Below, piece by piece: positions 27,394 to 36,144 of a stretch of 64,000 nucleotides of DNA (positions within the stretch are counted from its first letter, which is position 1; every line of letters begins with the position of its first letter). Origin of the DNA: Streptomyces sp. AJS327. GTDB lineage: Bacteria > Actinomycetota > Actinomycetes > Streptomycetales > Streptomycetaceae. Location of the stretch: positions 558,001 to 622,000 of the forward strand of contig NZ_SKBR01000002.1 in NCBI RefSeq assembly GCF_013450295.1, read 5' to 3'. A program made the translations under genes and the position numbers. The notes below the pieces were generated by a model that made no database searches, had not been told where the DNA came from, and worked only from the letters and a program-made list of their open reading frames with translations.

Positions 27394-27810
27394 TCAGTGG
27401 TGGTGGTGCTTGCACCAGTGCGGCGCCGGGCCGATGTTCTTGATGTAGCGGGCGGAGGCAAAGGCGTAGCCCCCCGCGGGCAGCTTGTACCAGCGCGGGT
27501 TGCCGTCGATGACCTGTCCCTTGACCTTGCAGATGATCGCCACGATCTGGCCGGGGCGCAGCTTGCCGATGATCTTGCCGTGCTGGTTCGGCTTGTTGCG
27601 GATCATCAGCGGCAGCTTGGAGATCACCTTGCCCTTGTAGTAGCGGTGGTCGCCGCCCTTCTGGGGGGTGCTCTGGGTGACCGAGGCGCGGGGCGCCGAG
27701 GTGTTCGCGGCGTCGTGGGTGACGGCCGTCGCGGGGGCGATCGCGGTCACCGTCGCGACGGCGCCACCGGCGAGAGAGAGCGAGAGCTTGCTGAGCGTGG
27801 ACTGGAACAC
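27394..27810 (-). CDS. Small secreted SH3b-domain protein with His-rich end
   Basis: 138-residue exported protein. The signal peptide (about 1-29, LSLSLAGGAVATVTAIAPATA) is followed by a Thr/Ser-rich linker and a bacterial SH3 fold (about 60-125: LMIRNKPNQHGKIIGKLRPG, then ICKVKGQ and NPRWYKL). SH3b domains usually bind peptidoglycan or cell-wall peptides. The C-terminus is CKHHHH, a short natural metal-binding-like tail. The ATG start is preceded by AGGAAGAAC. No catalytic domain is attached. Neighbouring genes encode L,D-transpeptidases, so an envelope role is likely. Confidence 0.85.
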   Translation of the reverse strand: MFQSTLSKLSLSLAGGAVATVTAIAPATAVTHDAANTSAPRASVTQSTPQKGGDHRYYKGKVISKLPLMIRNKPNQHGKIIGKLRPGQIVAIICKVKGQVIDGNPRWYKLPAGGYAFASARYIKNIGPAPHWCKHHHH

Positions 27811-28213
27811 AGTTCTTCCTCTCAGGGAGGTCAGCCCCGTGCCGGGGCCCGTGACGGACGCAGGACGGTCACGGTGTGTACTCGACCGGTCACCGTCGTG
27901 CGGAAATCACGCTAAATGCGGTCATTTCTTCCTGCAACCTGCTCGCTCGTCCGTGCCGTGCCGCGTCGGCGCCATCGGGGGCGCCGCCTCCCCCGCCCGG
28001 CTCGGGTGGCCCCGGTGGCTTCGCCCCGTCCCGCCCCGGCCCCGGCCCTCCCGGGTGCGTCCGGCCGGGTCTCCCGGCGGATCGGCCGCTCGGTCCGGGT
28101 TTCAGTCCGCTGCCCGCCCGCCGTGCGGGCGAGGGGTGCGGCCGCCGCCCCCTGGCGGGGAACCGCCGGGAGGGTCCGTGTCGGGGCGGGCGGTGCCAGC
28201 CGCGCTGGACGGG
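27811..28213. other. Intergenic region upstream of SH3b gene
   Basis: 403 bases between two leftward genes. The first 110 contain an AT-richer patch around 27900-27940 that is the likely SH3b promoter. The remainder is GC-rich with several short hairpins and no supported gene. Confidence 0.4.
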
Positions 28214-29281
28214 CTAGACGCGGGGTTTCCGGCCCCAGATGTGCACCCGGTCCCCCACCTTGAGGACCCGCCAGAGCCGTCGGGCGTCGGTGTAGCGGAG
28301 GTTGACGCAGCCGTGCGAGCCGCCACGGCTGAAGATGTTCTTGTAGATGCCGTGGATCGCCTGTCCGCCGCTGAAGTACTGGCTGAACGGCATCGGGGAG
28401 TCATACGGCCTGGACCACTCGTCCCGCACCTTCCGGTGCACCCGGAACCGTCCGGTCCGGGTGGGGTGGCGCGGGGTGCCGGTGCGCATCGGGACCGGGC
28501 CGAGCACCACCCGGCGGCCCTCCCGCACCCACATGTACTGGCGCGTCAGGTCCAGGCAGGCGGTGCGGCCCGCGGCGGGCGGGCAGCGCTTCAGCCGGGC
28601 CGGATCGCGCTTGGCCAGCCGCAGCAGGACCAGCCGGTAGGTGACCGGCCCGGCGAAGCCGTTGGCGGGCCGGATGCCCGCGTTCTTCTGGAACCGCTGG
28701 ATCCGCAGGCAGTCCCGGCGCGACTGCACACCGTCGACCGGGAGCTTGAGATAGCGCTCCACCACGCGCTGGTGGACGCCGGTGCTGCGGGAGCACCGCA
28801 CCTTCCCCCCGGCGCGCTGTACCTGCTCCCCGGGGGGCACGTACTCGACCGCGAAGCCCGGATCCACGGCCTCCGGGCCGGGGTTGGGGGGCGGCGGCGC
28901 GACGCCCGGGCCCTCCGGCTCCGGGTCCCGCGGCTTGCCCTGGTCGGGGGTGTCCCGCTGGTACGGGGCCTCCGGCGGGCTGGGGTGGCCGGGCACCAGG
29001 TCCGCGTCCGGCACCGGACGCGCTCCCCGGACGGCCGGGACGGGGGAGGGAGCGGCACCGGGCCGGGTGGGCATCGGCCGGATGGTGGGGACGACGGGAC
29101 GGCTGGACTCCGGCCGCGCGGCGGCGGGCGAACCGCCCTCCGCTTCCGGCGGTCGGGGGCGGCTGACGGGGGGATCGGAGGCGCCGGTGCGCGGCGGGGC
29201 CGTCTCGGCTCCGGTCAGACAGAGGGCGAGGGCCGTCGCGGCACACAGGGCCGCGACCGGGCGAGAGCGTCGTGGGTGCAC
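28214..29281 (-). CDS. Secreted L,D-transpeptidase (YkuD) with peptidoglycan-binding-like domain
   Basis: Cell-wall cross-linking enzyme forming meso-Dap 3-3 bridges or attaching proteins. The product is about 355 residues. Signal peptide RRSRPVAALCAATALALCLT, then a very Pro-rich linker of about 110 residues, a helical domain (SRRDCLRIQRFQKNAGIRP) resembling PG_binding_1, and a YkuD domain. The active-site motif is HGIYKNIFSRGGSHGCVNLR with the catalytic Cys. The start is uncertain: the GTG at 29281 gives a good signal peptide but poor ribosome site, and an in-frame GTG at 29425 is possible. A second, unrelated-architecture L,D-transpeptidase lies at 30187. Confidence 0.88.
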   Translation of the reverse strand: MHPRRSRPVAALCAATALALCLTGAETAPPRTGASDPPVSRPRPPEAEGGSPAAARPESSRPVVPTIRPMPTRPGAAPSPVPAVRGARPVPDADLVPGHPSPPEAPYQRDTPDQGKPRDPEPEGPGVAPPPPNPGPEAVDPGFAVEYVPPGEQVQRAGGKVRCSRSTGVHQRVVERYLKLPVDGVQSRRDCLRIQRFQKNAGIRPANGFAGPVTYRLVLLRLAKRDPARLKRCPPAAGRTACLDLTRQYMWVREGRRVVLGPVPMRTGTPRHPTRTGRFRVHRKVRDEWSRPYDSPMPFSQYFSGGQAIHGIYKNIFSRGGSHGCVNLRYTDARRLWRVLKVGDRVHIWGRKPRV

Positions 29282-30186
29282 CCCCTGGCCGTCCCCGGGG
29301 CCGTCGCCTCCCGAGCCGGAGGCGGGTGGAATACACCCTTCCGGCGTCCTCGGTCCTCCGGCGTGACCGGGGCCTCCACCGCCCGGTGGTCGGCGGCCCG
29401 GCAGGCGGGGCGGTGCCTGGGGCACGGTGGGAGGGGCGGTGCCTCCCCGGCTGGTGGGTGGTGTCCGGCGTGGGGTCCTCTCGGGCGGCGTCCCGGCGGT
29501 TCGTACGCGCCCTGACCGGGGCCCGGGTGGCCGAGGTGTCCGGTTCGCCGCCCTTTGTGCGGCACCCGCGCCCGGCGGATAACGCCCCCGGGACGTACCG
29601 CGCCCCGTCCCGCCCGTCCCCGCCGCACCCGGCCGGGGTGGGGTCCCTTCCCCCGGCGGGGCCGGGCCGCCTCCGGGCTCCTCTCACGGCCCGGCCCCTG
29701 CCGGTTGCGGGTGGTGGAGCGCTGGTTCCGGTGGGGGAGGGGGCGCCGGGCGGCGCGGGGGTGGGGTCCGTCACCGGCGCTCCGTCCCGTCGCCCCGGCC
29801 CGTGCGTACGTGCCCGGGTGGGCGCACGGTGCCCCCTCCGAGAAAGGCCCGGCGGAAGCACCGGAGTTCGTGGCCCGTGGGGTGAACGGGTACGCACGGG
29901 ACGGGAACCGGGATGCCGCGCGGTGATCTCGCCATCCGGGGGCCGCTGGCGGGCGGCTGGCGACGTCGAAAGGGAACATCCGTCCCGACGAAGCCTCCTG
30001 GGCAACGGTTATCCGAAATAGCCCCGAATACCTCATGAATGACGAACCGGGTCGGTGCGCCGGGCCACTCGCGACGTAATGGTGACAATCCCGGGGGTCC
30101 CGTTATCACCTGTGTGTGATTTCCTGACGGAGCACACGCGTACCACGCGCGGGCGACGCGGGCCGGGGCGAGGGGAGAAGTCAGTA
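29282..30186. other. Long divergent intergenic region between two L,D-transpeptidase genes
   Basis: About 900 bases. Open frames here lack codon bias or recognisable domains. The last 190 bases are AT-richer (29995-30130) and hold a 30-base palindrome listed separately. Promoters for both divergent transpeptidase genes must lie here. Confidence 0.45.
30081..30110. promoter_or_regulatory. Imperfect 30-bp palindrome before L,D-transpeptidase gene
   Basis: GGTGACAA at 30081-30088 mirrors TTATCACC at 30103-30110 with one mismatch, around a CCCGGGGG centre. It lies 77-106 bases before the GTG start and is followed by TGTGTGTGATTT. Candidate operator or leader hairpin. Confidence 0.4.
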
Positions 30187-31482
30187 GTGGATCTGAGGGC
30201 TGTGGCCAGGGAGAAGCTCAACTGGCGGACCCTGCGGGAGGAACGCCGGGCGCAGGTCATAGGGGGCTCGGCGGTCGGGCTCGTCATCCTCCTCGTCGTC
30301 ATGTTGCTGGCGCTCGCCACCTGTGGTGGGGGCGGTGGTTCGGCCGCGGAGAACAACGACGGGCGCGGGGCGGACGGTTCGGACGCGCCGCCACGCTCGC
30401 TCGCCGACATCGAGATATCCCCGCGCGACGGCGCCAAGAAGGTGGCCACCACCGGCGCCCTCGACGTCCGCGTGGCGAAGGGGAAGTTGGGCGAGGTCAC
30501 CGTCCGCGACAAGGACGGCGGCAAGGTCCCGGGCAAGGTCGTCAAGGGTGGCACCGCCTGGCGCCCCGACTCCCATCTCGCCACCGGCACCACCTACACG
30601 GTGCGCGCGGCGGCGAAGGACGCGGAGGGCCGGAAGGCCACCGAGCGGTCCACCTTCACCACCCTCACCCCCGGTGAGACCTTCGTCGGGCGCTTCACCC
30701 CGGAGGACGGCTCCACGGTCGGCGCCGGAATGCCGGTGTCGTTCGACTTCAATCACGGGATCACGAACCGGGCGGCGGTGGAGAAGGCCATTTCCGTCAC
30801 CGCCGAACCCTCGGTCGAGATCGAGGGGCACTGGTTCGGGAACAACCGGCTCGACTTCCGCCCGGAGGAATACTGGAAGTCGGGGACGAAGGTCACGATG
30901 GACCTGGACCTCAACGGCGTCGAGGGCGCCGACGGCGTCTACGGAAAGCAGCGGAAGACCGTCTCGTTCACGGTCGGCAGGCAGCAGGTCAGCGTGGTCG
31001 ACGCGAAGAAGAAGACCATGACCGTCACCCGGGACGGCAAGCGGGTCAGGACCGTTCCGATCACCTCGGGCAGCGCCGAACACCCCACCTACAACGGCAA
31101 GATGGTCGTCAGCGAGAAGCACAAGGTGACCCGGATGAACGGCGACACCGTGGGCTTCGGCACGGACGAGTCCAAGGGCGGGTACGACATCAAGGACGTG
31201 CCGCACGCGATGCGGCTCAGCACCTCCGGCACCTTCATCCACGGCAACTACTGGCTGGCCCGGTCGCAGTTCGGGCAGGCGAACGGCAGCCACGGCTGCG
31301 TCGGCCTCTTCGACAAGCGGGGCGGCGGCGACAAGAAGACGCCGGGCGCCTGGTTCTACGCCAACTCGCGCGTCGGCGACGTGGTGGAGGTCAAGAACTC
31401 CCAGGACCGGACGATCCAGCCGGACAACGGGCTCAACGGCTGGAACATGAGCTGGGACAAGTGGAAGGCCGAGCAGAAGTAG
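30187..31482 (+). CDS. L,D-transpeptidase lipoprotein with Ig-like domains
   Basis: Cell-wall transpeptidase of 431 residues with LdtMt2-like layout. A cationic N-terminus and hydrophobic segment (24-44) end in LATC with Cys46 as probable lipid anchor. Two immunoglobulin-like domains follow (about 70-150 and 155-260; EISPRDGAKKV and RFTPEDGSTVGAG). The catalytic YkuD domain is about 265-385, with IHGNYW and SHGCVGL. A Trp-rich tail (LNGWNMSWDKWK) closes it. The GTG at 30187 has GGGGAG upstream; upstream in-frame codons are outside the family. It builds or repairs 3-3 cross-links, a major wall linkage in actinomycetes. Confidence 0.93.
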   Translation: MDLRAVAREKLNWRTLREERRAQVIGGSAVGLVILLVVMLLALATCGGGGGSAAENNDGRGADGSDAPPRSLADIEISPRDGAKKVATTGALDVRVAKGKLGEVTVRDKDGGKVPGKVVKGGTAWRPDSHLATGTTYTVRAAAKDAEGRKATERSTFTTLTPGETFVGRFTPEDGSTVGAGMPVSFDFNHGITNRAAVEKAISVTAEPSVEIEGHWFGNNRLDFRPEEYWKSGTKVTMDLDLNGVEGADGVYGKQRKTVSFTVGRQQVSVVDAKKKTMTVTRDGKRVRTVPITSGSAEHPTYNGKMVVSEKHKVTRMNGDTVGFGTDESKGGYDIKDVPHAMRLSTSGTFIHGNYWLARSQFGQANGSHGCVGLFDKRGGGDKKTPGAWFYANSRVGDVVEVKNSQDRTIQPDNGLNGWNMSWDKWKAEQK

Positions 31483-31550
31483 CCGCGCGTGCCCGGAGTG
31501 TGAGCCACCGCACGGGCGCCGGTGGCGCGTGTGGCCGTTAGCCTGCGGTC

Positions 31551-32318
31551 ATGACAGTCACTCTTCAGGTCACCGACCGGGTGGGCACCCTGCGCATCGA
31601 CCGGCCGAAGATGAACGCCCTGGACGTCGCCCTCCAGGACCGGCTGCGGGAACTCGCCGCCGAGGCCACCGAACGGGACGACGTGCGCGCGGTGGTGCTC
31701 TGGGGCGGCGAGAAGGTCTTCGCCGCCGGAGCCGACATCAACGAGATGCGGGACATGGACCACGCTGCCATGGTGCGGCGCTCCCGGGCTCTCCAGGACA
31801 GCTTCACCGCCGTCGCGCGGATCCCGAAGCCCGTGGTCGCCGCCGTCAACGGCTACGCGCTGGGTGGCGGCTGCGAGTTGACGCTCTGCGCCGACTTCCG
31901 GATCGCGGGGACCGGCGCCCGCTTCGGGCAGCCCGAGATCCTGCTCGGGCTGATCCCGGGCGCGGGCGGCACCCAGCGGCTGGCCCGGCTGGTCGGCCCG
32001 TCCACCGCGAAGGACCTGATCTTCACCGGGCGTCAGGTGACCGCCGAGGAGGCGCTCAGCCTCGGCCTCGTCGACCGGGTGGTCCCCGACGAGGAGGTCT
32101 ACGACCAGGCCCACGCCTGGGCCGCCAAGCTCGCCGCCGGGCCCGAACTCGCCCTGCGCGCGGCCAAGGAGGCCGTGGACTCCGGCCTGGAGACGGACAT
32201 CGACACCGGTCTCACCATCGAACGCACCCTGTTCGCGGGGCTGTTCGCCACCGAGGACCGCGAGACCGGCATGCGCAGCTTCGTGGAGGACGGGCCCGGC
32301 AAGGCCACCTTCCGCTGA
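31551..32318 (+). CDS. Enoyl-CoA hydratase/isomerase family protein
   Basis: Crotonase-fold enzyme of 255 residues that adds water to 2-enoyl-CoA in fatty-acid or amino-acid breakdown. The oxyanion-hole motifs (KVFAAGADINEM; NGYALGGGCEL) and the catalytic Glu region (FGQPEILLGLIPGAGGTQRL) are intact, with both Glu positions expected of a hydratase. The ATG at 31551 is the only suitable start. It stands alone downstream of an L,D-transpeptidase. Its last codons and stop are duplicated in tandem. Confidence 0.92.
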   Translation: MTVTLQVTDRVGTLRIDRPKMNALDVALQDRLRELAAEATERDDVRAVVLWGGEKVFAAGADINEMRDMDHAAMVRRSRALQDSFTAVARIPKPVVAAVNGYALGGGCELTLCADFRIAGTGARFGQPEILLGLIPGAGGTQRLARLVGPSTAKDLIFTGRQVTAEEALSLGLVDRVVPDEEVYDQAHAWAAKLAAGPELALRAAKEAVDSGLETDIDTGLTIERTLFAGLFATEDRETGMRSFVEDGPGKATFR

Positions 32319-32333
32319 GCCTTCCGCTGAGCC
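32310..32333 (+). repeat. Tandem 12-bp duplication containing the stop codon
   Basis: TTCCGCTGAGCC occurs twice without gap (32310-32321, 32322-32333). Being a multiple of three, it gives two in-frame TGA stops 12 bases apart. Confidence 0.8.
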
Positions 32334-32638
32334 GCCACACCGGGGGACCGTCCGGCCGCCCCGGGCGGTCCCACGGCGGCACCGCTCGCGGTCAACCACC
32401 GGGCCACCGCGCCGTGTCGCGTCCGTGACCCGCCCCGCCGGACGGACAGGGGCGCGCGAATCCCGCGTGCGCCTCCCCCGTGCGGCAATGCCCTTCGGCT
32501 TGTTTGAGCCATTGTTCGGGCCCGGCCCGGGGGCGTTTCAGCCCCTCCCGCACGCCCCCGGTCTCGTCCCGGCCACGGCCCGACCGGTGGGGACGGGCCC
32601 GCCCGTGACCGCCGCCCGGGCGCCGACCCGGGCGGCGG
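32334..32638. other. Intergenic, no gene seen
   Basis: About 300 bases between the enoyl-CoA hydratase and the ATPase-domain protein. A mildly AT-richer patch (TTCGGCTTGTTTGAGCCATTG, about 32494-32514) may be the promoter of the latter. Nothing else is supported. Confidence 0.35.
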
Positions 32639-33205
32639 ATGACGGATTCCCCACCCGTCGATACCGGAGTACCGGCCCCTGTCCGGTCGCCGCGGGCCAT
32701 GATGGTGCCCATGGCGGGTCAGGGAGATGGGGCGAGCGTGGCCGAGCGGGTGTCGGAGGTCCCGGGCGAGCCGGGCGGGGACGGCCCCACCGGCGGCCTC
32801 CTGGAACGCCTGGGCGATCCCACCGTGGCGGAGGTCCGGTTCCCGAACCGGGCGAGGTCCGCCAGGGCGGCCCGCGACCTCACCGCGTGCGCTCTCCGGA
32901 CCCGCTGGGCGATGCCGCGCGAACCGGCCGAGCAGGCGGTGCTGCTCGTCTCCGAGCTGGTGGGAAACGCCGTGCGGCACACCGGCGCGCACACCTTCGG
33001 TCTGCGGCTGCTGCGCCGGGGCGGCTGGGTCCGGGTGGAGGTCCGCGATCCGTCCCGTGGGCTGCCCTGTCTGCTGCCGGTGGGCGAGCTGGACACCAGT
33101 GGGCGGGGCCTGTTCCTCGTCGAGACCCTCTCCGACCGCTGGGGCGTGGACCTGCTGCCCCGGGGCAAGACCACCTGGTTCGAGATGCGGCTCACCGACC
33201 GCTGA
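32639..33205 (+). CDS. Anti-sigma-factor-like ATP-binding protein (HATPase_c_2)
   Basis: Soluble RsbW/SpoIIAB-like protein of up to 188 residues; Streptomyces genomes encode many such kinases that bind sigma or anti-anti-sigma partners. The Bergerat ATP fold is clear from about residue 65: N-box ELVGNAVRHT, G1-like DPSRGLP, and G2-like TSGRGLFLVETLSDRWG. The first ~55 residues are Gly/Pro-rich and unconserved, so the true start may be one of the ATG/GTG codons at 32699, 32702, 32711 or nearby. No sigma factor or STAS antagonist is adjacent, so its partner is unknown. Confidence 0.85.
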   Translation: MTDSPPVDTGVPAPVRSPRAMMVPMAGQGDGASVAERVSEVPGEPGGDGPTGGLLERLGDPTVAEVRFPNRARSARAARDLTACALRTRWAMPREPAEQAVLLVSELVGNAVRHTGAHTFGLRLLRRGGWVRVEVRDPSRGLPCLLPVGELDTSGRGLFLVETLSDRWGVDLLPRGKTTWFEMRLTDR

Positions 33206-33405
33206 ACGGCGCCCGATCCGGCCCCCGCCCACCCCAACCACCCGGCACATCCCGTGAGTTCGCCACACTCGGACGGGCGCGCACACTCCGGACCCTGTCC
33301 TGTGGGCGCCACCGGAGGTGCGGGGCGGGCGTTCCCGCCCCGGGCCGCCTGTCACCCCCTAGGGTGAGGCCGTCAACGACCGCTCCAGGGAAGGGTGCTG
33401 GAACC

Positions 33406-33630
33406 ATGCCGGACATCGACGCGGCGCGCGCCGTCTTCGACCGCTTCGACCTCGACGGGGACGGCCACGTCAGCGCGGAGGAACTGCGCGGTGTCGTCGC
33501 GGAGTTGGGCGAGGACCTGCTCAGCGCGGAGGACGCGCGGCGGCTCATCGACGCGAGCGACACCAACGCCGACGGCCTGCTGTCCTTCGAGGAGTTCTGG
33601 GCCGCCCGTCAGGCCGTGCGGGGTTCCTGA
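33406..33630 (+). CDS. Small two-EF-hand calcium-binding protein (CabC-like)
   Basis: 74-residue cytosolic protein with two complete EF-hand loops: Asp15-Asp17-Asp19...Glu26 (DLDGDGHVSAEE) and Asp52-Asn54-Asp56...Glu63 (DTNADGLLSFEE). All Ca2+-coordinating positions are filled. Size and arrangement match the Streptomyces CabC family, linked to aerial hyphae and spore germination; that role here is inference. The ATG at 33406 lies shortly after CCAGGGAAGGG, a ribosome site. It is monocistronic and convergent with the FhuF-like gene. Confidence 0.92.
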   Translation: MPDIDAARAVFDRFDLDGDGHVSAEELRGVVAELGEDLLSAEDARRLIDASDTNADGLLSFEEFWAARQAVRGS

Positions 33631-33645
33631 CGCGCGTCGGCGCGG

Positions 33646-33678
33646 CCCGTCCACCGCCGTGCCGTGGCGGCGGACGGG
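33646..33678. terminator. Terminator between EF-hand and FhuF-like genes
   Basis: CCCGTCC-A-CCGCC pairs with GGCGG-C-GGACGGG: 12 pairs with one mismatch, in the 49 bases between the convergent stops. Confidence 0.65.
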
Positions 33679-33679
33679 C

Positions 33680-34489
33680 TCAGCGCCGGGCCGCGCGGTC
33701 GTGCAGTACGCAGTCACCGCAGAGACCGCCACGGCCCACGACCCGGTAGTAGAGGCAGCAGCTGCGGCGCCGGAAGGCGGTACCCAGCCCCTCCTCGGCG
33801 GTGAACTCCCCCGTCCCGGCGAGCGGTTCACTCGCCAGCAGCCGCTCCACCAGCGCCGTGGTCAGCCGGAAGGACTCCGGGTGGCGGCCGAGCAGCACCC
33901 GCGCCGCGCCCACCAGCCCGGAACCGGCGTTGCCCCGCAGCACCTGGGGCGAGAGCCCGCTCACCCGCCGGACGCTCTCGTGCAGCGGGCCGAGGTGGGC
34001 CCCCACGACGGCGGTGTGCGCCAGACCGCTCAGCTCGCTCACCCGCCCGGTGTCCGGCCCGTTGTCGCCGCCCGTGTGCCGTCCGGGCTCCGGGGGTTCG
34101 CCGGACCGGGCGGGGCGCGCGGCGGGCCCGGGGAGGAACCGCGGTGCCGGGAGCCAGAGTTCGAGCCCGCTGTCCCGGGGGCGCCGCCAGTACAGCCGGT
34201 CGGGGGCGAGGTCGGGCACCCACCCGGCCAGGACGGCGGAGCCCAGCGCGGCCGACCACAGGCGGGAGACGAGGCCGAGCTGCATCGTCGAGGCGGCGAC
34301 CCGGAGGTCCGGGGTGCCCATCCGCTCGGCGAACTCCCGTACGCGCGGGGCGAGAAGCGCCGGGTCGTGCAGCTCGCCGAGCGGCCGGAAGTCACTGGCG
34401 CCCGCTCGCTCACCGCACCGCACGGTGAAGAACGGGCCGATCGCGGCCACTTGGCCGAGGGCGGCCGTGGCGTCGCTGGTCTGGGTCAC
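33680..34489 (-). CDS. FhuF-like (2Fe-2S) ferric-siderophore reductase family protein
   Basis: 269-residue protein with the FhuF-type C-terminal iron-sulfur motif RRSCCLYYRVVGRGGLCGDC, giving C-C-x11-C-x2-C. FhuF proteins reduce iron in imported siderophores. As I recall, the classical spacing is C-C-x10-C-x2-C, so this copy has one extra residue in the loop. The N-terminal part (about 1-230) is a generic helical domain with ASTMQLGLVSRLWSAALGSAVLAGW. The GTG at 34489 has no strong ribosome site; the frame is open upstream without similarity. No siderophore genes adjoin it. Confidence 0.82.
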   Translation of the reverse strand: MTQTSDATAALGQVAAIGPFFTVRCGERAGASDFRPLGELHDPALLAPRVREFAERMGTPDLRVAASTMQLGLVSRLWSAALGSAVLAGWVPDLAPDRLYWRRPRDSGLELWLPAPRFLPGPAARPARSGEPPEPGRHTGGDNGPDTGRVSELSGLAHTAVVGAHLGPLHESVRRVSGLSPQVLRGNAGSGLVGAARVLLGRHPESFRLTTALVERLLASEPLAGTGEFTAEEGLGTAFRRRSCCLYYRVVGRGGLCGDCVLHDRAARR

Positions 34490-35468
34490 GGCAGGCGCAC
34501 CACCTGATCGGTCGGGGACGGAGGTTGGGCCCCGGCGGCGGAGCCGGAGGCCCCGCGCCGCCGGGGCCGTGGCCGCCGGTACCGGCCTGTGCTTGCCGGT
34601 ACCGGCGGCGGACGGCGCCGAAGCGAGGACGTCGCGACCGCGCGTGCGCGGACGTCCCCTCGGCGCCCCTGCCCCGGAGTCGCCCCCGGGGCAGAGTCTG
34701 ACGGTTCCGTGGCCCGGAGGGGCCGGACGCGCACGGAACGGCGGGACGGCGGGCTGACCGAGCGCGCTCCCCGAGGCCGGGGCCCGAAGGGGGAGAGCGG
34801 TGTCCGAGGCCCGAACATCCCGTGTACGGAGGGGAGTCGGCGTCCCGGCGGCCGTGGGGGCACGGCCCCGGGCCCGGGGTCCGCGAGCCTCCGGCGCCGG
34901 ACCGGGCGAGGTCGCGGCGCGGTGGGCTGGCCGGGGAGCGCTCCCGCGTCCGTCGTCGGACGGGCGGCTCAGCCGGGCGCCCACCGGAAGCGGGGGACGC
35001 GGGCTCGCGGGGTGGCGTGGCGCGCGGCGCGCGCACGGACGTCACGGCACATGGTGCCACCGGCCTCTCTCGGGGAAATCCGCCCCGGTACGTCGAGGTG
35101 CGACGGCGTGAGTCTCCTGACTCGGGGTCCTGGCTTCCCCGGCCTTCCCGCCCCTCGCGGGGCCGTGGCCTGTGGGGGTCGCTCGCCCTTCACAGTGGCG
35201 GTACCGTGCCGGAGTCCCACCGGCTTCCTCGTCCGCCGTCGCGCTGCTGAACGGATCCTCGCAGGAGTTCCGTCCGCGCGCCAGCCCCGGCCGCTGTGAC
35301 CTGTCCCGTCAACGGCGTTCCCGGCGACGGCACGGGTCGGCGTCCGACGCGGCGGGACGGCCCGGATCCGCTCGGGACGCGCCCGCGCCCGCTCCGTCCT
35401 CCCCAGCGGCCGTGGCCCGCTGGCCGCCACCCCGGGGAGTGTCCAACTCCCGGACGTGTGACGGGCGT
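34490..35468. other. Nearly 1-kb GC-rich region without a supported gene
   Basis: Several open frames exist on both strands, but all are Arg/Gly/Pro/Ser-rich with no domain, no good ribosome site and no consistent codon bias. It separates two leftward genes, which is unusually long for this neighbourhood. A decayed gene is possible. Confidence 0.4.
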
Positions 35469-36047
35469 TCAGCGGCGCGAGGGCAGCGGCAGCGGATCGC
35501 GGAACGGGTCCAGCAGGTCCGGGTCGTGCCGCTCCAGCTCGTCCTCGAAGGCGTCCCAGCCCCGTTTCCGGACGAACGCCGCCTCCGCCCGGGCGACCGG
35601 GACCAGCCAGGCCAGCGCGACCGGGAAGCCGCCCTCACTCTCCAGCGAGCCGAACTCCGCGTCGTAGTAGCACGGTGTGGTCAGGTAGAACGACTCCAGG
35701 GCGCTGCCCGGCAGGATCGCCCCGCGCGGCCCCAGCACCTGCCCGCGCAGCGGCGGGCGGCCGGAGCGCAGCATGTCCAGCGCTATCCGCTGGAGCACGG
35801 CGGGGTAGGGCCCGTCGGCGTACCGGGCGCGGACGGAGAGCAGCAGCTCCAGCCGGATCCGCCGGTCCGCGTCCGGAGCGTCGAAGGGGTACTCGGAGAG
35901 TCCGGTGGTGACGAAGCTCTCCACGTCGGGCAGTTCACCGTTGCCCAGCTGTCCCACCAGGAACGGCAGCGGCCGCCCGTCCGCGTCGGCCGTCCAGCCC
36001 CGCCGCGTTCGGCCGAGGCGGCGTTCCAGGTGTTCCAGCAGGTCCAT
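35469..36047 (-). CDS. SUFU (suppressor of fused)-like domain protein
   Basis: 192-residue cytosolic protein. The central part (GELPDVESFVTTGLSEYPFD, then RRIRLELLLSVR and FYLTTPCYYDAEF) and the end (FPVALAWLVPVARAEAAFVRKRGWDAFEDELE) match the bacterial SUFU-like fold. Such proteins occur widely in bacteria, often as immunity-like proteins for secreted toxins, but no toxin gene is next to it here. The ATG at 36047 has a near-perfect GGAGG seven bases before it. It is divergent from the LysR gene at 36346. Confidence 0.8.
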   Translation of the reverse strand: MDLLEHLERRLGRTRRGWTADADGRPLPFLVGQLGNGELPDVESFVTTGLSEYPFDAPDADRRIRLELLLSVRARYADGPYPAVLQRIALDMLRSGRPPLRGQVLGPRGAILPGSALESFYLTTPCYYDAEFGSLESEGGFPVALAWLVPVARAEAAFVRKRGWDAFEDELERHDPDLLDPFRDPLPLPSRR

Positions 36048-36144
36048 CGTTCCTCCGGAGGTGGGGGGAGAGTGCGCGGTCATGATCGCAGCGCCCGCCG
36101 CGCCCCCCGTCGGGACCCCCAACTCGACGTGTCCACACGATAGT

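Noticed and set aside
27394..27405. HHHH at a C-terminus as a sign of vector contamination
   Set aside because: Only four His, preceded by natural sequence, with a native stop, terminator and chromosomal context.
29215..30036. Minus-strand open frame upstream of the first L,D-transpeptidase as an N-terminal extension or separate gene
   Set aside because: It is in a different frame from the transpeptidase and its translation is low-complexity.
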